DNA of 21,557 nucleotides from JADGQM01 sp964505935 (GTDB taxonomy: Bacteria > Desulfobacterota > Syntrophobacteria > Syntrophobacterales > Syntrophobacteraceae), in NCBI GenBank assembly GCA_964505935.1, contig CAZDKX010000038.1:1-21557 (forward strand), written 5' to 3'. Both the position numbers and the translations under genes were made by a program. Each line of letters opens with the position of its first letter. Position 1 is the first letter of the stretch. Shown one piece after another: positions 14,309-21,557 of this stretch. The notes under the pieces are model-generated. The model was given only the letters and a program-made list of their open reading frames with translations, was not told the DNA's origin and did not search any database.

Positions 14309-16969
14309 ATGAAGAAGTTCTTTGAGGACCGCCTCAGGGTCTACGCCCATGAGCTCGGCCCCTTTCTCTGGGCAGCCGCCCTCTTCGTGGCCGTTTTTTT
14401 CATCACGGCGATTTTTCGCAACTATGTCGACACGACCTTTCTCAAGCGCTACGGGGTCGAGGAAATCCCTTTGATGCTGGTCATCAACGGCTTTCTCACG
14501 ATTGTCGTCCTTGGCGTGATGAACCGGCTGGGGGAACGATTTTTGGATCACCAGCTGCTCGTCGGCTTTCTGGCTGGCTACGGGGTGTTGACCGCCATCC
14601 TTTGCCACCTCGTGGACCGGGATATCACCATCGCCTACGCGTTCCTCTTTCAAATGCTCCACCTGCTCGATTCCATCTTCCTCGTCTACCTCTGGAACAT
14701 TGCCTGTGATCTCTTCGATGCCCGTCAGGGCAAACGGATCTTCCCCTTGCTTACTGCCTGCCAGGTATTGGGGACCACCATCGGCAACTTCTCCACCGGC
14801 TGGCTCGCTCAAGCCGTCGGCCAGCATCTCCCGCTGATGGTCTTTTCCCCTTCCTGCCTCGCCATCGCCGTCGCCCTTGCCCAGTCCGCGGCAGCCATGA
14901 TGCCCCGTCCCCGGCAGCAGACGGTGGAACTGCGCACCAAACGGAAGAAGCCATCTGAAATTCCGGCAATTCTGAAAAAGTACCCACTGGTCCGCTACTT
15001 GTGTATCCTTGGGCTGATTCCCAACATGCTTCTGCCCATCTTCGCCTATCAGTTCAATGTGATTGCCGACAGCACTTTTGCTTCGGAACAGTCCCTCATC
15101 ACTTTCCTGAGCTATTTCCGGGGCGGGATGACGCTGGTGGTGTTCTTCTCGCTGTTGCTCATGCCCCGCGTCTATGACCGGCTTGGCATGGTCAACGCTT
15201 CGCTGGTTTATCCCGTGAATTTCAGCCTGGTTTTCGGCGCGCTCACGTTCTGCTTCAACATCTACACTGCAGCCCTGGGCCAGTTTTCCATCCGGCTGGT
15301 GCAGCAGGCGGTGGCCGGACCGGTGGGAAAGGTCCTCTTCAACACCGTCCCCCGTGAAATCGCCCTGTGGAGCCGCGTTTTTGTGCGGGGGACCGTCGTC
15401 AAGATCGGCATGATCGCCGGTTCACTCTTGATGCTCAGCCTGAAGCCGTTGTTCGCCCCCCGCTGGCTCGCCCCTCTGGCCTTGGGAATTGCTCTTTGCT
15501 GGGTTGCGGAAGTGCTCCTCTTCCGGCGGCGTTTCCGCATCTGCCTGAAGCAGGCGATCAGCGGCGAGGGCGTCGACGTCGACCGCCTCGATCTGGCAGC
15601 CATCGCCACCGAGGCGCTTCACACCGAAACGGTACCGCATACCGTCAGAGAAAACCTCGAAGGAGAGCCGAACGGGACGGTGGCCCAGCCGACCCTGCCG
15701 GCGGCAGCGGCCTTGAAGCTCCTCGACAGTCCCGACGCGCTGACCCGCGCCGAAGCGGCGGCGGCGCTGGGTAAAACCCGTGATCCCGCGGCGATGAGAC
15801 GGTTGATCCGGCTGCTCGATGACCGGGAAGTGGTCCGTAAAGCCGCCTCGGACGCCCTGATCAGCTATGGCGAAGCCCTGCTCCCTTTTCTCGAAGTAGT
15901 GCTCGAACGCAGCCCGCCGCGGGTGCAGCAGAGTCTCCTCGAAGTGCTGAGAATGTCGAACCTGAAGGAATTTGATGTCTGGCCTTTTGTGGGCCAGCAA
16001 CTGGGGGCTGCCTACGAGCTTCTGCATGCCCTCAGGGTGCTGGGGGAGGTACACGACGGACGGAGCATGAGCCTGCTCAAAACCCACCTGCAGGAAGAGC
16101 ATCATGCCATGCTCAGCCTGGTTTTCCACGCCCTCTGGGTCCATCATGCCGATATGGGACTGGTGTACGAAGCATTGCGGTCGGCGGGAGCGGCCGCCGC
16201 CGTCGAACTGGTGGAAGCGACGCTTGACCGCGAGCTCTCAAAATATGTCATTCCGTTGATCGACAATATCCCTCCCGGCGAGAAGGTCAGACTTGGGCAG
16301 AGAATCCTGCCGGTGATGCGAGCCTCCTCCCCCGAGCGCGTTCTGGCGCGGCTGGCGGGGAGCCGTGACCGTACCACCAGGATGCTGACCGCCTACGCCA
16401 TGGGCGAACATTTTCCTGATGCCGTCTTCATTCCCGCCCTGGAGGAGTTGCTGGATGATGAGGAAAGGGATGTGCGCACGATTGCGGCTTATGCGCTCAA
16501 ACGCTGTCAGAATGAGGAGGCCGGCATGCCTGAGGTGATCGAGCTGATCAACCAGCTGCACAATTTCATTCTCTTCGATGGGATGGGGATCAAGGAGCTG
16601 CGGGCCATCGCCTCCATCGTGCTACAGGAGACCTTCCAGCCCGGCGAGATCCTCATGCGCGAAGGGGAAGACAATTCTTCCCTCTATCTGCTGGTCAAGG
16701 GACAGGTCAAGCTGTACCAGAACTACGGCCATTCCGGGGAAAAGCTCCAAAGCACCCTTGGCGCCGGCGCTTTCATGGGCGAGCTGAGGCTGTTTACGGA
16801 ACTCCCTCCAGCCGCCACCTGCATTGCTACCGAAGCGACGACCGTACTCATCATTCACAAGCATCAGTTTCGCGAGATCATGAGAATCTACCCGCAGATC
16901 GGCATCAATCTCTCCCTGTTTTTCGCTCTCCGGCTCGCCGCCGCTGAGATGAAGCCGGACTACCCGTGA
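14309..16969 (+). CDS. Nucleotide-transporter/MFS-like membrane protein fused to HEAT repeats and a cNMP-binding domain
   Basis: An 886-residue three-part protein. Residues about 15-425 form some twelve membrane helices resembling MFS or Npt1/Npt2 ATP:ADP antiporter proteins (FFITAIFRNYVDTTFLKRYG, MLHLLDSIFLVYLWNIACDL). Residues about 460-740 are soluble helical HEAT-like repeats, such as DALTRAEAAAALGKTRDPAA with RRLIRLLDDREVVRKAASDA, and ALEELLDDEERDVRTIAAYA. Residues about 755-884 are a cyclic-nucleotide-binding-like beta-roll (FQPGEILMREGEDNSSLYLL, VKGQVKLYQ). The phosphate cassette reads GELRLFTELPPAAT: Glu825 is kept, but the arginine expected before AAT is Pro834, so ordinary cNMP binding is doubtful. 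Known relatives with this architecture exist, and function is unproven. The start could be ATG 14309, GTG 14285 or TTG 14243; ATG gives the most natural N-terminus. The gene is upstream of the desulfidase-like gene by 88 bases. Confidence 0.85.
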   Translation: MKKFFEDRLRVYAHELGPFLWAAALFVAVFFITAIFRNYVDTTFLKRYGVEEIPLMLVINGFLTIVVLGVMNRLGERFLDHQLLVGFLAGYGVLTAILCHLVDRDITIAYAFLFQMLHLLDSIFLVYLWNIACDLFDARQGKRIFPLLTACQVLGTTIGNFSTGWLAQAVGQHLPLMVFSPSCLAIAVALAQSAAAMMPRPRQQTVELRTKRKKPSEIPAILKKYPLVRYLCILGLIPNMLLPIFAYQFNVIADSTFASEQSLITFLSYFRGGMTLVVFFSLLLMPRVYDRLGMVNASLVYPVNFSLVFGALTFCFNIYTAALGQFSIRLVQQAVAGPVGKVLFNTVPREIALWSRVFVRGTVVKIGMIAGSLLMLSLKPLFAPRWLAPLALGIALCWVAEVLLFRRRFRICLKQAISGEGVDVDRLDLAAIATEALHTETVPHTVRENLEGEPNGTVAQPTLPAAAALKLLDSPDALTRAEAAAALGKTRDPAAMRRLIRLLDDREVVRKAASDALISYGEALLPFLEVVLERSPPRVQQSLLEVLRMSNLKEFDVWPFVGQQLGAAYELLHALRVLGEVHDGRSMSLLKTHLQEEHHAMLSLVFHALWVHHADMGLVYEALRSAGAAAAVELVEATLDRELSKYVIPLIDNIPPGEKVRLGQRILPVMRASSPERVLARLAGSRDRTTRMLTAYAMGEHFPDAVFIPALEELLDDEERDVRTIAAYALKRCQNEEAGMPEVIELINQLHNFILFDGMGIKELRAIASIVLQETFQPGEILMREGEDNSSLYLLVKGQVKLYQNYGHSGEKLQSTLGAGAFMGELRLFTELPPAATCIATEATTVLIIHKHQFREIMRIYPQIGINLSLFFALRLAAAEMKPDYP

Positions 16970-17057
16970 ACTTTCTTCCCGACTAAGGTTGCCGGCTGGT
17001 ATAGGGTCCTCCGGATGAAGTGAACCAGTGAACTCAATAAGGTGCGAGGTATTAGCC

Positions 17058-18392
17058 ATGCAAACGGATTCAGCTGATTTTACCGTGAAAGACATCCTGG
17101 CCCTGGAGGTCGCCCCGGCCCTGGGATGTACCGAACCGGTCGCCATTGCCCTGAGCTCCGCGGCGGCGGCTTCGCTCTTGCCTGATGCTGACATCACCTC
17201 CATCACCCTGTGGGTCGATCCCAACATCTACAAAAATGGGATTGCCGTTCTCATCCCCGGTACCAGCGGTCTGTGCGGGCTGGATGTTGCTGCGGCCCTG
17301 GGGGCCTTTGGCGGCGACCCGAAGCTTCGTCTGGAAGTGCTCCGGCCGCTCACCGAGGCCGTTGCAGAGCGGGCGAAGCGCTTCACCGAAGAGAACCCGG
17401 TGAACGTCAATATTGTCACGGACCAAAAGGGCCTTTTCATTCGCACGGTGGTGAGCACTCAAACGGATCAGGCCGAATGTACCATCAGAAATCATCATCA
17501 GCATATCGTCTCTTTGACGTTGAACGGCGAAGAGCTGACCGGGCATCCGCTGTTGTCCGGCGTGGAAAGCGGCGGCCGGAGAGTCGACCTCGAGCAGGTT
17601 GAAAGCTGGCTCAGGCATCTTTCCCTGCAGCGACTCGTCGAACTCCTGGATGAGCTGGATGCCGAGGACCTGGCATTCCTGGAGGAAGGAACCCAAACGA
17701 ATGTGCGCCTGGCCGAGTACGGTCTGAAGTTCGGGTCCGGTTTGGGGATCGGGAAGACGTTTGAGAGACTGGTACGGCAGCGGCTGATCCGGAGCGACAT
17801 GATTGTGGCAGCGAGGACGCTCACTTCCGCAGCTTCGGATGCCAGAATGGCCGGAGTTCCCCTCCCGGCGATGAGTTCCGCCGGCAGCGGCAACCATGGC
17901 CTGACGGCAACCCTGCCCATCTGGGCGGTCAAGGACTACCTCGAATGCGACCGGAAGACGGTGCTGGAGGCTATTGGCCTGAGCCATTTCCTGACGGCTT
18001 ATGTGAAAGCGCACACCGGCAGATTGTCGGCGGTATGCGGCTGCTCGATCGCGGCGGGCGCCGGGGCGGCCGCCGGGATAACCTACCTGCTGGGCGGTGA
18101 CCTGCATCATATGGCCGGAGCCATCACGAACCTGGTGGAAGACCTCGCCGGCGTCATCTGCGACGGCGCCAAACCGGGATGCTCCCTGAAACTGGCCACC
18201 GCCGCGGGCACCGCCGTGCAGGCAGCCCTTTTTGCCGTCCATGGCGTTCGGGTCCAGGCGACCGACGGCATCATCGGTTTTTCGCCCGAACAGACCATGC
18301 GCAACGTCGGTGAGCTGAGTACCCAGGGGATGATCGAAACGGATCGCACCATCCTCAAGATCATGCTGAACAAGAAATTTAACCAACTTTGA
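17058..18392 (+). CDS. L-cysteine desulfidase family protein (CdsB/CyuA, UPF0597, serine dehydratase-like)
   Basis: A 444-residue cytoplasmic protein of COG3681, the family of archaeal CdsB and E. coli CyuA (YhaM, about 436 residues). Characterised members use a [4Fe-4S] cluster rather than PLP to convert cysteine to pyruvate, ammonia and sulfide; the fold relates to iron-sulfur serine dehydratases. Candidate cluster ligands are Cys24 in PALGCTEP, Cys327/Cys329 in SAVCGCSIAAG and Cys368/Cys375 in VICDGAKPGCSLK, all in strongly conserved family stretches. PAMSSAGSGNHGLTATLP and GIIGFSPEQTMRNVGELS are further family segments. The oxygen-labile cluster fits an anaerobe. The ATG at 17058 has GAGG nine bases upstream; the longer frame from 17028 lacks conservation. 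It lies 88 bases behind the transporter-like gene. Cysteine versus serine as substrate is not settled by sequence. Confidence 0.9.
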   Translation: MQTDSADFTVKDILALEVAPALGCTEPVAIALSSAAAASLLPDADITSITLWVDPNIYKNGIAVLIPGTSGLCGLDVAAALGAFGGDPKLRLEVLRPLTEAVAERAKRFTEENPVNVNIVTDQKGLFIRTVVSTQTDQAECTIRNHHQHIVSLTLNGEELTGHPLLSGVESGGRRVDLEQVESWLRHLSLQRLVELLDELDAEDLAFLEEGTQTNVRLAEYGLKFGSGLGIGKTFERLVRQRLIRSDMIVAARTLTSAASDARMAGVPLPAMSSAGSGNHGLTATLPIWAVKDYLECDRKTVLEAIGLSHFLTAYVKAHTGRLSAVCGCSIAAGAGAAAGITYLLGGDLHHMAGAITNLVEDLAGVICDGAKPGCSLKLATAAGTAVQAALFAVHGVRVQATDGIIGFSPEQTMRNVGELSTQGMIETDRTILKIMLNKKFNQL

Positions 18393-18408
18393 TCAGAATC
18401 CCCCCTGC

Positions 18409-18427
18409 CCCCCTTTAGCAAAGCGGG
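18409..18427. terminator. Stem-loop between converging genes, C-rich repeat-like
   Basis: CCCCCTTT (18409-18416) pairs with AAAGCGGG (18420-18427) around AGC, seven of eight positions. It lies 16 bases after the desulfidase-like stop and before the end of the converging transglycosylase gene. The surrounding CCCCCCTGCCCCCCTTTAG resembles a common dispersed repeat, so it may be a repeat remnant serving as a terminator. Confidence 0.4.
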
Positions 18428-18476
18428 AAATCATCCGCTGAGTTGACGCGCATGCGGGAGCGCAGGAGAGCCTTCT

Positions 18477-19589
18477 TCAGCAGTAAGCCAGCACCTTTTT
18501 CACATAGTGGCGGGTGTGTCGGTAAGGCGGGACGCCGTCATGGCGCTTAACCGCTTCCGGACCCACATTGTAGGCCGCCAGAGCCAGCTCCACCCGCCCG
18601 TCAAAGCGTTCCAGGAGAGACTTCAGATAACGGCTGCCTCCATCGATATTCTGCTGGACGTCGAACCGGTTCCGGACTTTCAAAGCCCTTGCCGTGGAAG
18701 GCATCAGCTGCATCAGACCGCCGGCCCCTTCCTTGGAAACGGCGGCGGCGTTGAAATTGGATTCAACCTTGATGACCGCGGCGATGAGATCGGGAGAGAG
18801 GTCATACTTGCGCGCTGCTTCCTCAATGGCTTCCTGGATTTTGGCCGGGACCTTCAGGGTGATGTTTTTACCTGCTCTTGCCTCCTCAGAACGAGCGGCC
18901 GCTTCCCGCCCCATTGTCAAATCTGGCCCGGAAGCGCCAATTACCTGACGAGCACCGCCACTCGAGTCGCCTCCTGCGTTGGAAGCCCTTGTCGCAATGT
19001 CCTCGGCTGCCTTGCCGGATTCTTGACGCTCTTCAGGACGCCAATAGCCAAAACTCAGCACGGTTCCAAGCCGGCGAAAAAATCCGGCAATGGTATTGCT
19101 GGATGGTTCTTCAGCGGCTGCTTTTGGTGCCACCGGCGGAGGGGCCTTGGATGGCGGACTTTGCGGAGAGAACAGTCGCCCGAAAAACCCCTTGATTTCG
19201 CGCATAACCTGGGCAAGGTCACCCGTTAACTCAGGCGGCAAAGAGCCTTCACCGGCGGGCTGGACCGGCGTCTTCCCCCCTTCAACCACGGCAGGGCCGC
19301 CCTCCGGCGCTGTCAAGGCACTTTGCTCCGGATGGAAAAAGACGGCATTATGCTGATAGACACCCGCAGCCTTGCCGCAATCCATGACTTCCAACACCGG
19401 GGCATCTGAACAACAGGAGGAGCACACCGGCCCGGACAGTGCCTCTGGAAATGTCGAAAACTGGTTAGCCGGTGACCTCTCGGTCTTGAGGAGAGCGCTG
19501 AAAGCGTCCCCACTCTCGCCGGCCTTCTCCCGCCTTTCCGCTGGCAGATCATTTTGTACCAGCTTGCTCGAAACGCCTGCAGCTTTCAT
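18477..19589 (-). CDS. Lytic transglycosylase (SLT domain) with long low-complexity N-terminal region
   Basis: A 370-residue protein ending in a Slt70/MltC-type goose-lysozyme-like domain that cleaves peptidoglycan to 1,6-anhydromuropeptides. The domain starts near residue 245 (ITLKVPAKIQEAIEEAARKY) and has the catalytic Glu276 in AAVIKVESNFN, then GAGGLMQLMPSTA and LALAAYNVGPEAVKRH. Residues 1-240 are unrecognised and largely disordered-looking, rich in Ala, Pro, Gly and Ser. They include a cysteine group (VCSSCCSDAPVLEVMDCGK) near 55-72 and short amphipathic stretches (MREIKGFFGRLF, IAGFFRRLGTVLSF). No signal peptide or lipobox is visible at this start, or at the TTG 63 codons upstream (19778). 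I chose the ATG at 19589 because AGGGTGA lies just upstream. It lies 202 bases behind the hybrid kinase on the same strand. Confidence 0.85.
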   Translation of the reverse strand: MKAAGVSSKLVQNDLPAERREKAGESGDAFSALLKTERSPANQFSTFPEALSGPVCSSCCSDAPVLEVMDCGKAAGVYQHNAVFFHPEQSALTAPEGGPAVVEGGKTPVQPAGEGSLPPELTGDLAQVMREIKGFFGRLFSPQSPPSKAPPPVAPKAAAEEPSSNTIAGFFRRLGTVLSFGYWRPEERQESGKAAEDIATRASNAGGDSSGGARQVIGASGPDLTMGREAAARSEEARAGKNITLKVPAKIQEAIEEAARKYDLSPDLIAAVIKVESNFNAAAVSKEGAGGLMQLMPSTARALKVRNRFDVQQNIDGGSRYLKSLLERFDGRVELALAAYNVGPEAVKRHDGVPPYRHTRHYVKKVLAYC

Positions 19590-19791
19590 GATTTCACCCT
19601 GTTCTCTGGTATCTCCTCTTTGCCAGGACTTCCTGCACCGGCAAAAGGGATTCTCAAGAAGGAGAAGCTTTTCGCTCTGTAATAATCTCTGCAGTAGGTA
19701 AGCAAATCGGATGCCATTGATTGTGGGCAAAGCGGGGAGCGAGTTCAGGGCCCATTCCGCACGCTTGGGTTTCGCCAACTTGTTTCTGCGC

Positions 19792-21557
19792 TCACCCCAG
19801 CACCTCGCGAACCACCTTGAGCATCTGTTGGATGTCGTAAGGCTTGTTGATGAAGGCCTGAGCCCCGCTCGTCATCGCCTGCTCGATTTCCCCTGCGACC
19901 GCATAACCACTGGCGATGACGATCTTGGCTTCAGGGTTTACCGCAAGCAACTCCCGCAGACATTGCCTTCCTCCCATGTGAGGCATGATCAGGTCGAGGA
20001 GGACCAGATCAATGCGGTCTTTTTCCTTGCCATAGATTTGCACGGCACTCTCACCATCCGGGGCGGTGATGACGGTGTACCCAAACATTTCCAGACTCTT
20101 TTTTCCTAAGTCACGCAACGCCTCATCGTCGTCCACAAGCAGGAGGGTCTCGCTCCCCCGGGGTGACGCCTTTGCCTCCGCGACCATGCTGGGAGCTTCC
20201 TCGAGTTTTTCGCTTGCGGGAAAGTAGATCTTGAAGGCTGTTCCCGCACCAGGGGCGCTGCTGCAGAGGACAGTCCCCCCGTGGTTCTTGACAATGCCGT
20301 AGACCATGGCGAGGCCCAGGCCCGTACCCTTGCCGACTTCCTTGGTGGTGAAAAAGGGATCGAAAATATGTTCCAGCATCGGCTTTTCAATGCCTGTACC
20401 GGTGTCGCTGACGGTGAGGAGCACATAACTCCCGGGGATCAACTCCGGCTGACTGCCGCAATCTTCCTCGGTCACGATGATATTTTGCGTTTCAATGGTA
20501 AGCGTACCCCCTTGCGGCATGGCATCGCGGGCATTGACGGCAAGATTCATCATGATCTGTTCAACCTGCGAGGGGTCGGCCTTGATCCGATGAAGGTTGC
20601 CCATGAGATGCAGTTCGATCCTGATCATCTTGGGAATCGTCCGCTCCAGCAACAGCCTGACCTCGTTGACCGTCCGGTTGAGGTCCAGAGGCTGAAGCTT
20701 GGATTCCACTTTGCGACTGAAGGCGAGAAGCTGGCGGGTGAGCTCGCCTCCTCGTCTCGCTGCCCGGCTGATCTCCATCAGGATCTCATGTTCGGATTCC
20801 TTCTCTCTCTTAGTCAGTAGCAGCAATTCCGCATAGCCCTGGACAGCCTGAAGGAGATTGTTGAAATCATGAGCAATGCCTCCGGCCAACGTCCCGACGG
20901 CTTCCATCTTATGGGCTTGGCGAAGCTGGGCTTCGAGCCTCTTCGTTTCCGTCATGTCAATGACGATGCCTCGCAGCCCCACCGACTTGCCGTCAACAAC
21001 CTTGGCGGCAGAATGCATGATGGCGGGAAAGGTGCTCCCGTCTTTTCGCAGCAGCTGGTATTCGGTGAGTCCGATCTGCTCGCCGCTCATGATTCTGCCG
21101 GCGTTCTTCAACGCTCTGGCGCGGTCTTCGGGAGCGACCAGCTCAAAGCCATTGAGGCCGTGATCGAAGTCCTCCTGATCATAGCCAAAATGATCAAAGG
21201 CGTTCCGGTTGACAAAGGTCAGCCTCCCGTCGGCGTCCATTTCATAAATCGTTTCAGGCAGCAATTCGGCCAGTTTCCGGAACCTTTCCTGACTTTCCGT
21301 CAGGGCTTGCTGCGCGCGCTTGCGGGCCGTGATATCCAGCGCGGTAAACGTGACCCCGGCGGAAGCATCCATGGAATCAAGAGGGGTTGAACTCAACAGC
21401 ACGTCGATGGGGCTGCCGTCTCTCTTCTTCCAAAGCGTCTCGATGGTCCCCGTCCCCCTCTCTTTGATCTGCGCGTATTTGACTCTGCCTACCCGCTCGA
21501 ATTCTTCCTCGCTTGCATAGAGTTTTCTCGCACTCTCTCCTACCAGTTCCTCCCTCG
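19792..21557 (-). CDS. PAS-domain hybrid sensor histidine kinase, 5' end beyond the window
   Basis: The frame stays open from the stop at 19792 to the right edge (587 visible residues), so the N-terminus is missing; a GTG at 21402 is internal. Visible domains in order: the end of a PAS domain (IETLWKKRDGSPIDVLLSS) with its ITARKRAQQALTESQ linker, and a complete PAS domain (FRKLAELLPETIYEMDADGR to GIVIDMTETKRLEAQL). Then comes a HisKA domain with the phosphorylated His in GGIAHDFNNLLQA (codon 20871-20869), and a HATPase with NLAVNARDAMPQGG, VSDTGTGIEKPM, FDPFFTTKEVGKGTGLGLAM. Last is a C-terminal receiver with DDDEALRD, the phospho-acceptor Asp in LVLLDLIMPHMGG (codon 19995-19993) and INKPYD. 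No membrane helix is visible, so a cytosolic sensor is possible. No partner regulator is adjacent. Confidence 0.94.
   Translation of the reverse strand, partial: REELVGESARKLYASEEEFERVGRVKYAQIKERGTGTIETLWKKRDGSPIDVLLSSTPLDSMDASAGVTFTALDITARKRAQQALTESQERFRKLAELLPETIYEMDADGRLTFVNRNAFDHFGYDQEDFDHGLNGFELVAPEDRARALKNAGRIMSGEQIGLTEYQLLRKDGSTFPAIMHSAAKVVDGKSVGLRGIVIDMTETKRLEAQLRQAHKMEAVGTLAGGIAHDFNNLLQAVQGYAELLLLTKREKESEHEILMEISRAARRGGELTRQLLAFSRKVESKLQPLDLNRTVNEVRLLLERTIPKMIRIELHLMGNLHRIKADPSQVEQIMMNLAVNARDAMPQGGTLTIETQNIIVTEEDCGSQPELIPGSYVLLTVSDTGTGIEKPMLEHIFDPFFTTKEVGKGTGLGLAMVYGIVKNHGGTVLCSSAPGAGTAFKIYFPASEKLEEAPSMVAEAKASPRGSETLLLVDDDEALRDLGKKSLEMFGYTVITAPDGESAVQIYGKEKDRIDLVLLDLIMPHMGGRQCLRELLAVNPEAKIVIASGYAVAGEIEQAMTSGAQAFINKPYDIQQMLKVVREVLG

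Noticed and set aside
17070..18386. 438-codon open frame antisense to the desulfidase-like gene
   Set aside because: It mirrors nearly the whole sense gene; its product is rich in His, Arg, Gln and Gly with no recognisable domain, typical of a high-GC shadow frame.
1..21557. CRISPR arrays, transposases, phage genes, toxin-antitoxin pairs, tRNA or rRNA genes
   Set aside because: I looked for regularly spaced repeats, DDE or recombinase motifs and RNA gene signatures on both strands and saw none. The repeats found are isolated palindromes or a short array at the gap.

Overview
The window is a high-GC bacterial segment of ordinary chromosomal character. The gene content fits a Gram-negative, probably anaerobic, delta-proteobacterial-type organism (Desulfobacterota or Desulfuromonadales-like). 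That taxonomic guess is inference: it rests on EttA, a Met-rich DUF4412-type secreted protein, a transporter-HEAT-cNMP protein, a COG4671-type glycosyltransferase, a CdsB/UPF0597 protein and PAS hybrid kinases. The run of 100 Ns at 11291-11390 shows this is a draft scaffold. Both outer edges cut through genes.

Layout. 1-2039 (minus): a polyprenyl glycosylphosphotransferase, then a TPR protein that runs off the left edge, probably one exopolysaccharide operon. 2040-2439: a 400-base divergent intergenic stretch with a GTTGGGTT/AACCCAAC hairpin. 2440-4533 (plus): ettA and a small four-helix membrane protein. 4663-6189 (minus): a two-CBS-domain protein and a secreted Met-rich DUF4412-like protein, separated by 306 bases that hold a hairpin and a nested-palindrome repeat. 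6456-7781 (plus): a MATE exporter, followed by a second, decayed copy of the same repeat. 7962-14072: a glycan-flavoured block with a heparinase II/III-like protein (minus), a histidine phosphatase and a B12-binding-type radical SAM enzyme (plus, with the assembly gap between them), and a MurG-like glycosyltransferase (minus). 14309-18392 (plus): a nucleotide-transporter-like/HEAT/cNMP-binding fusion and a cysteine desulfidase-family protein. 18477-21557 (minus): a lytic transglycosylase and the 3' part of a PAS hybrid histidine kinase.

How the genes may work together. The sugar transferase and TPR protein fit envelope polysaccharide initiation and assembly. The heparinase-like protein, phosphatase, radical SAM enzyme and glycosyltransferase could modify or recycle a surface glycan, but they lie on alternating strands and no operon ties them together. 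The remaining genes look like independent housekeeping, efflux, sensing and cell-wall functions. I found no CRISPR array, transposase, phage module, tRNA or rRNA. I found no convincing undescribed multi-gene system. The best candidates for a closer look are the transporter-HEAT-cNMP fusion that lacks the usual phosphate-binding arginine, the transglycosylase with no export signal, and the palindromic repeats.
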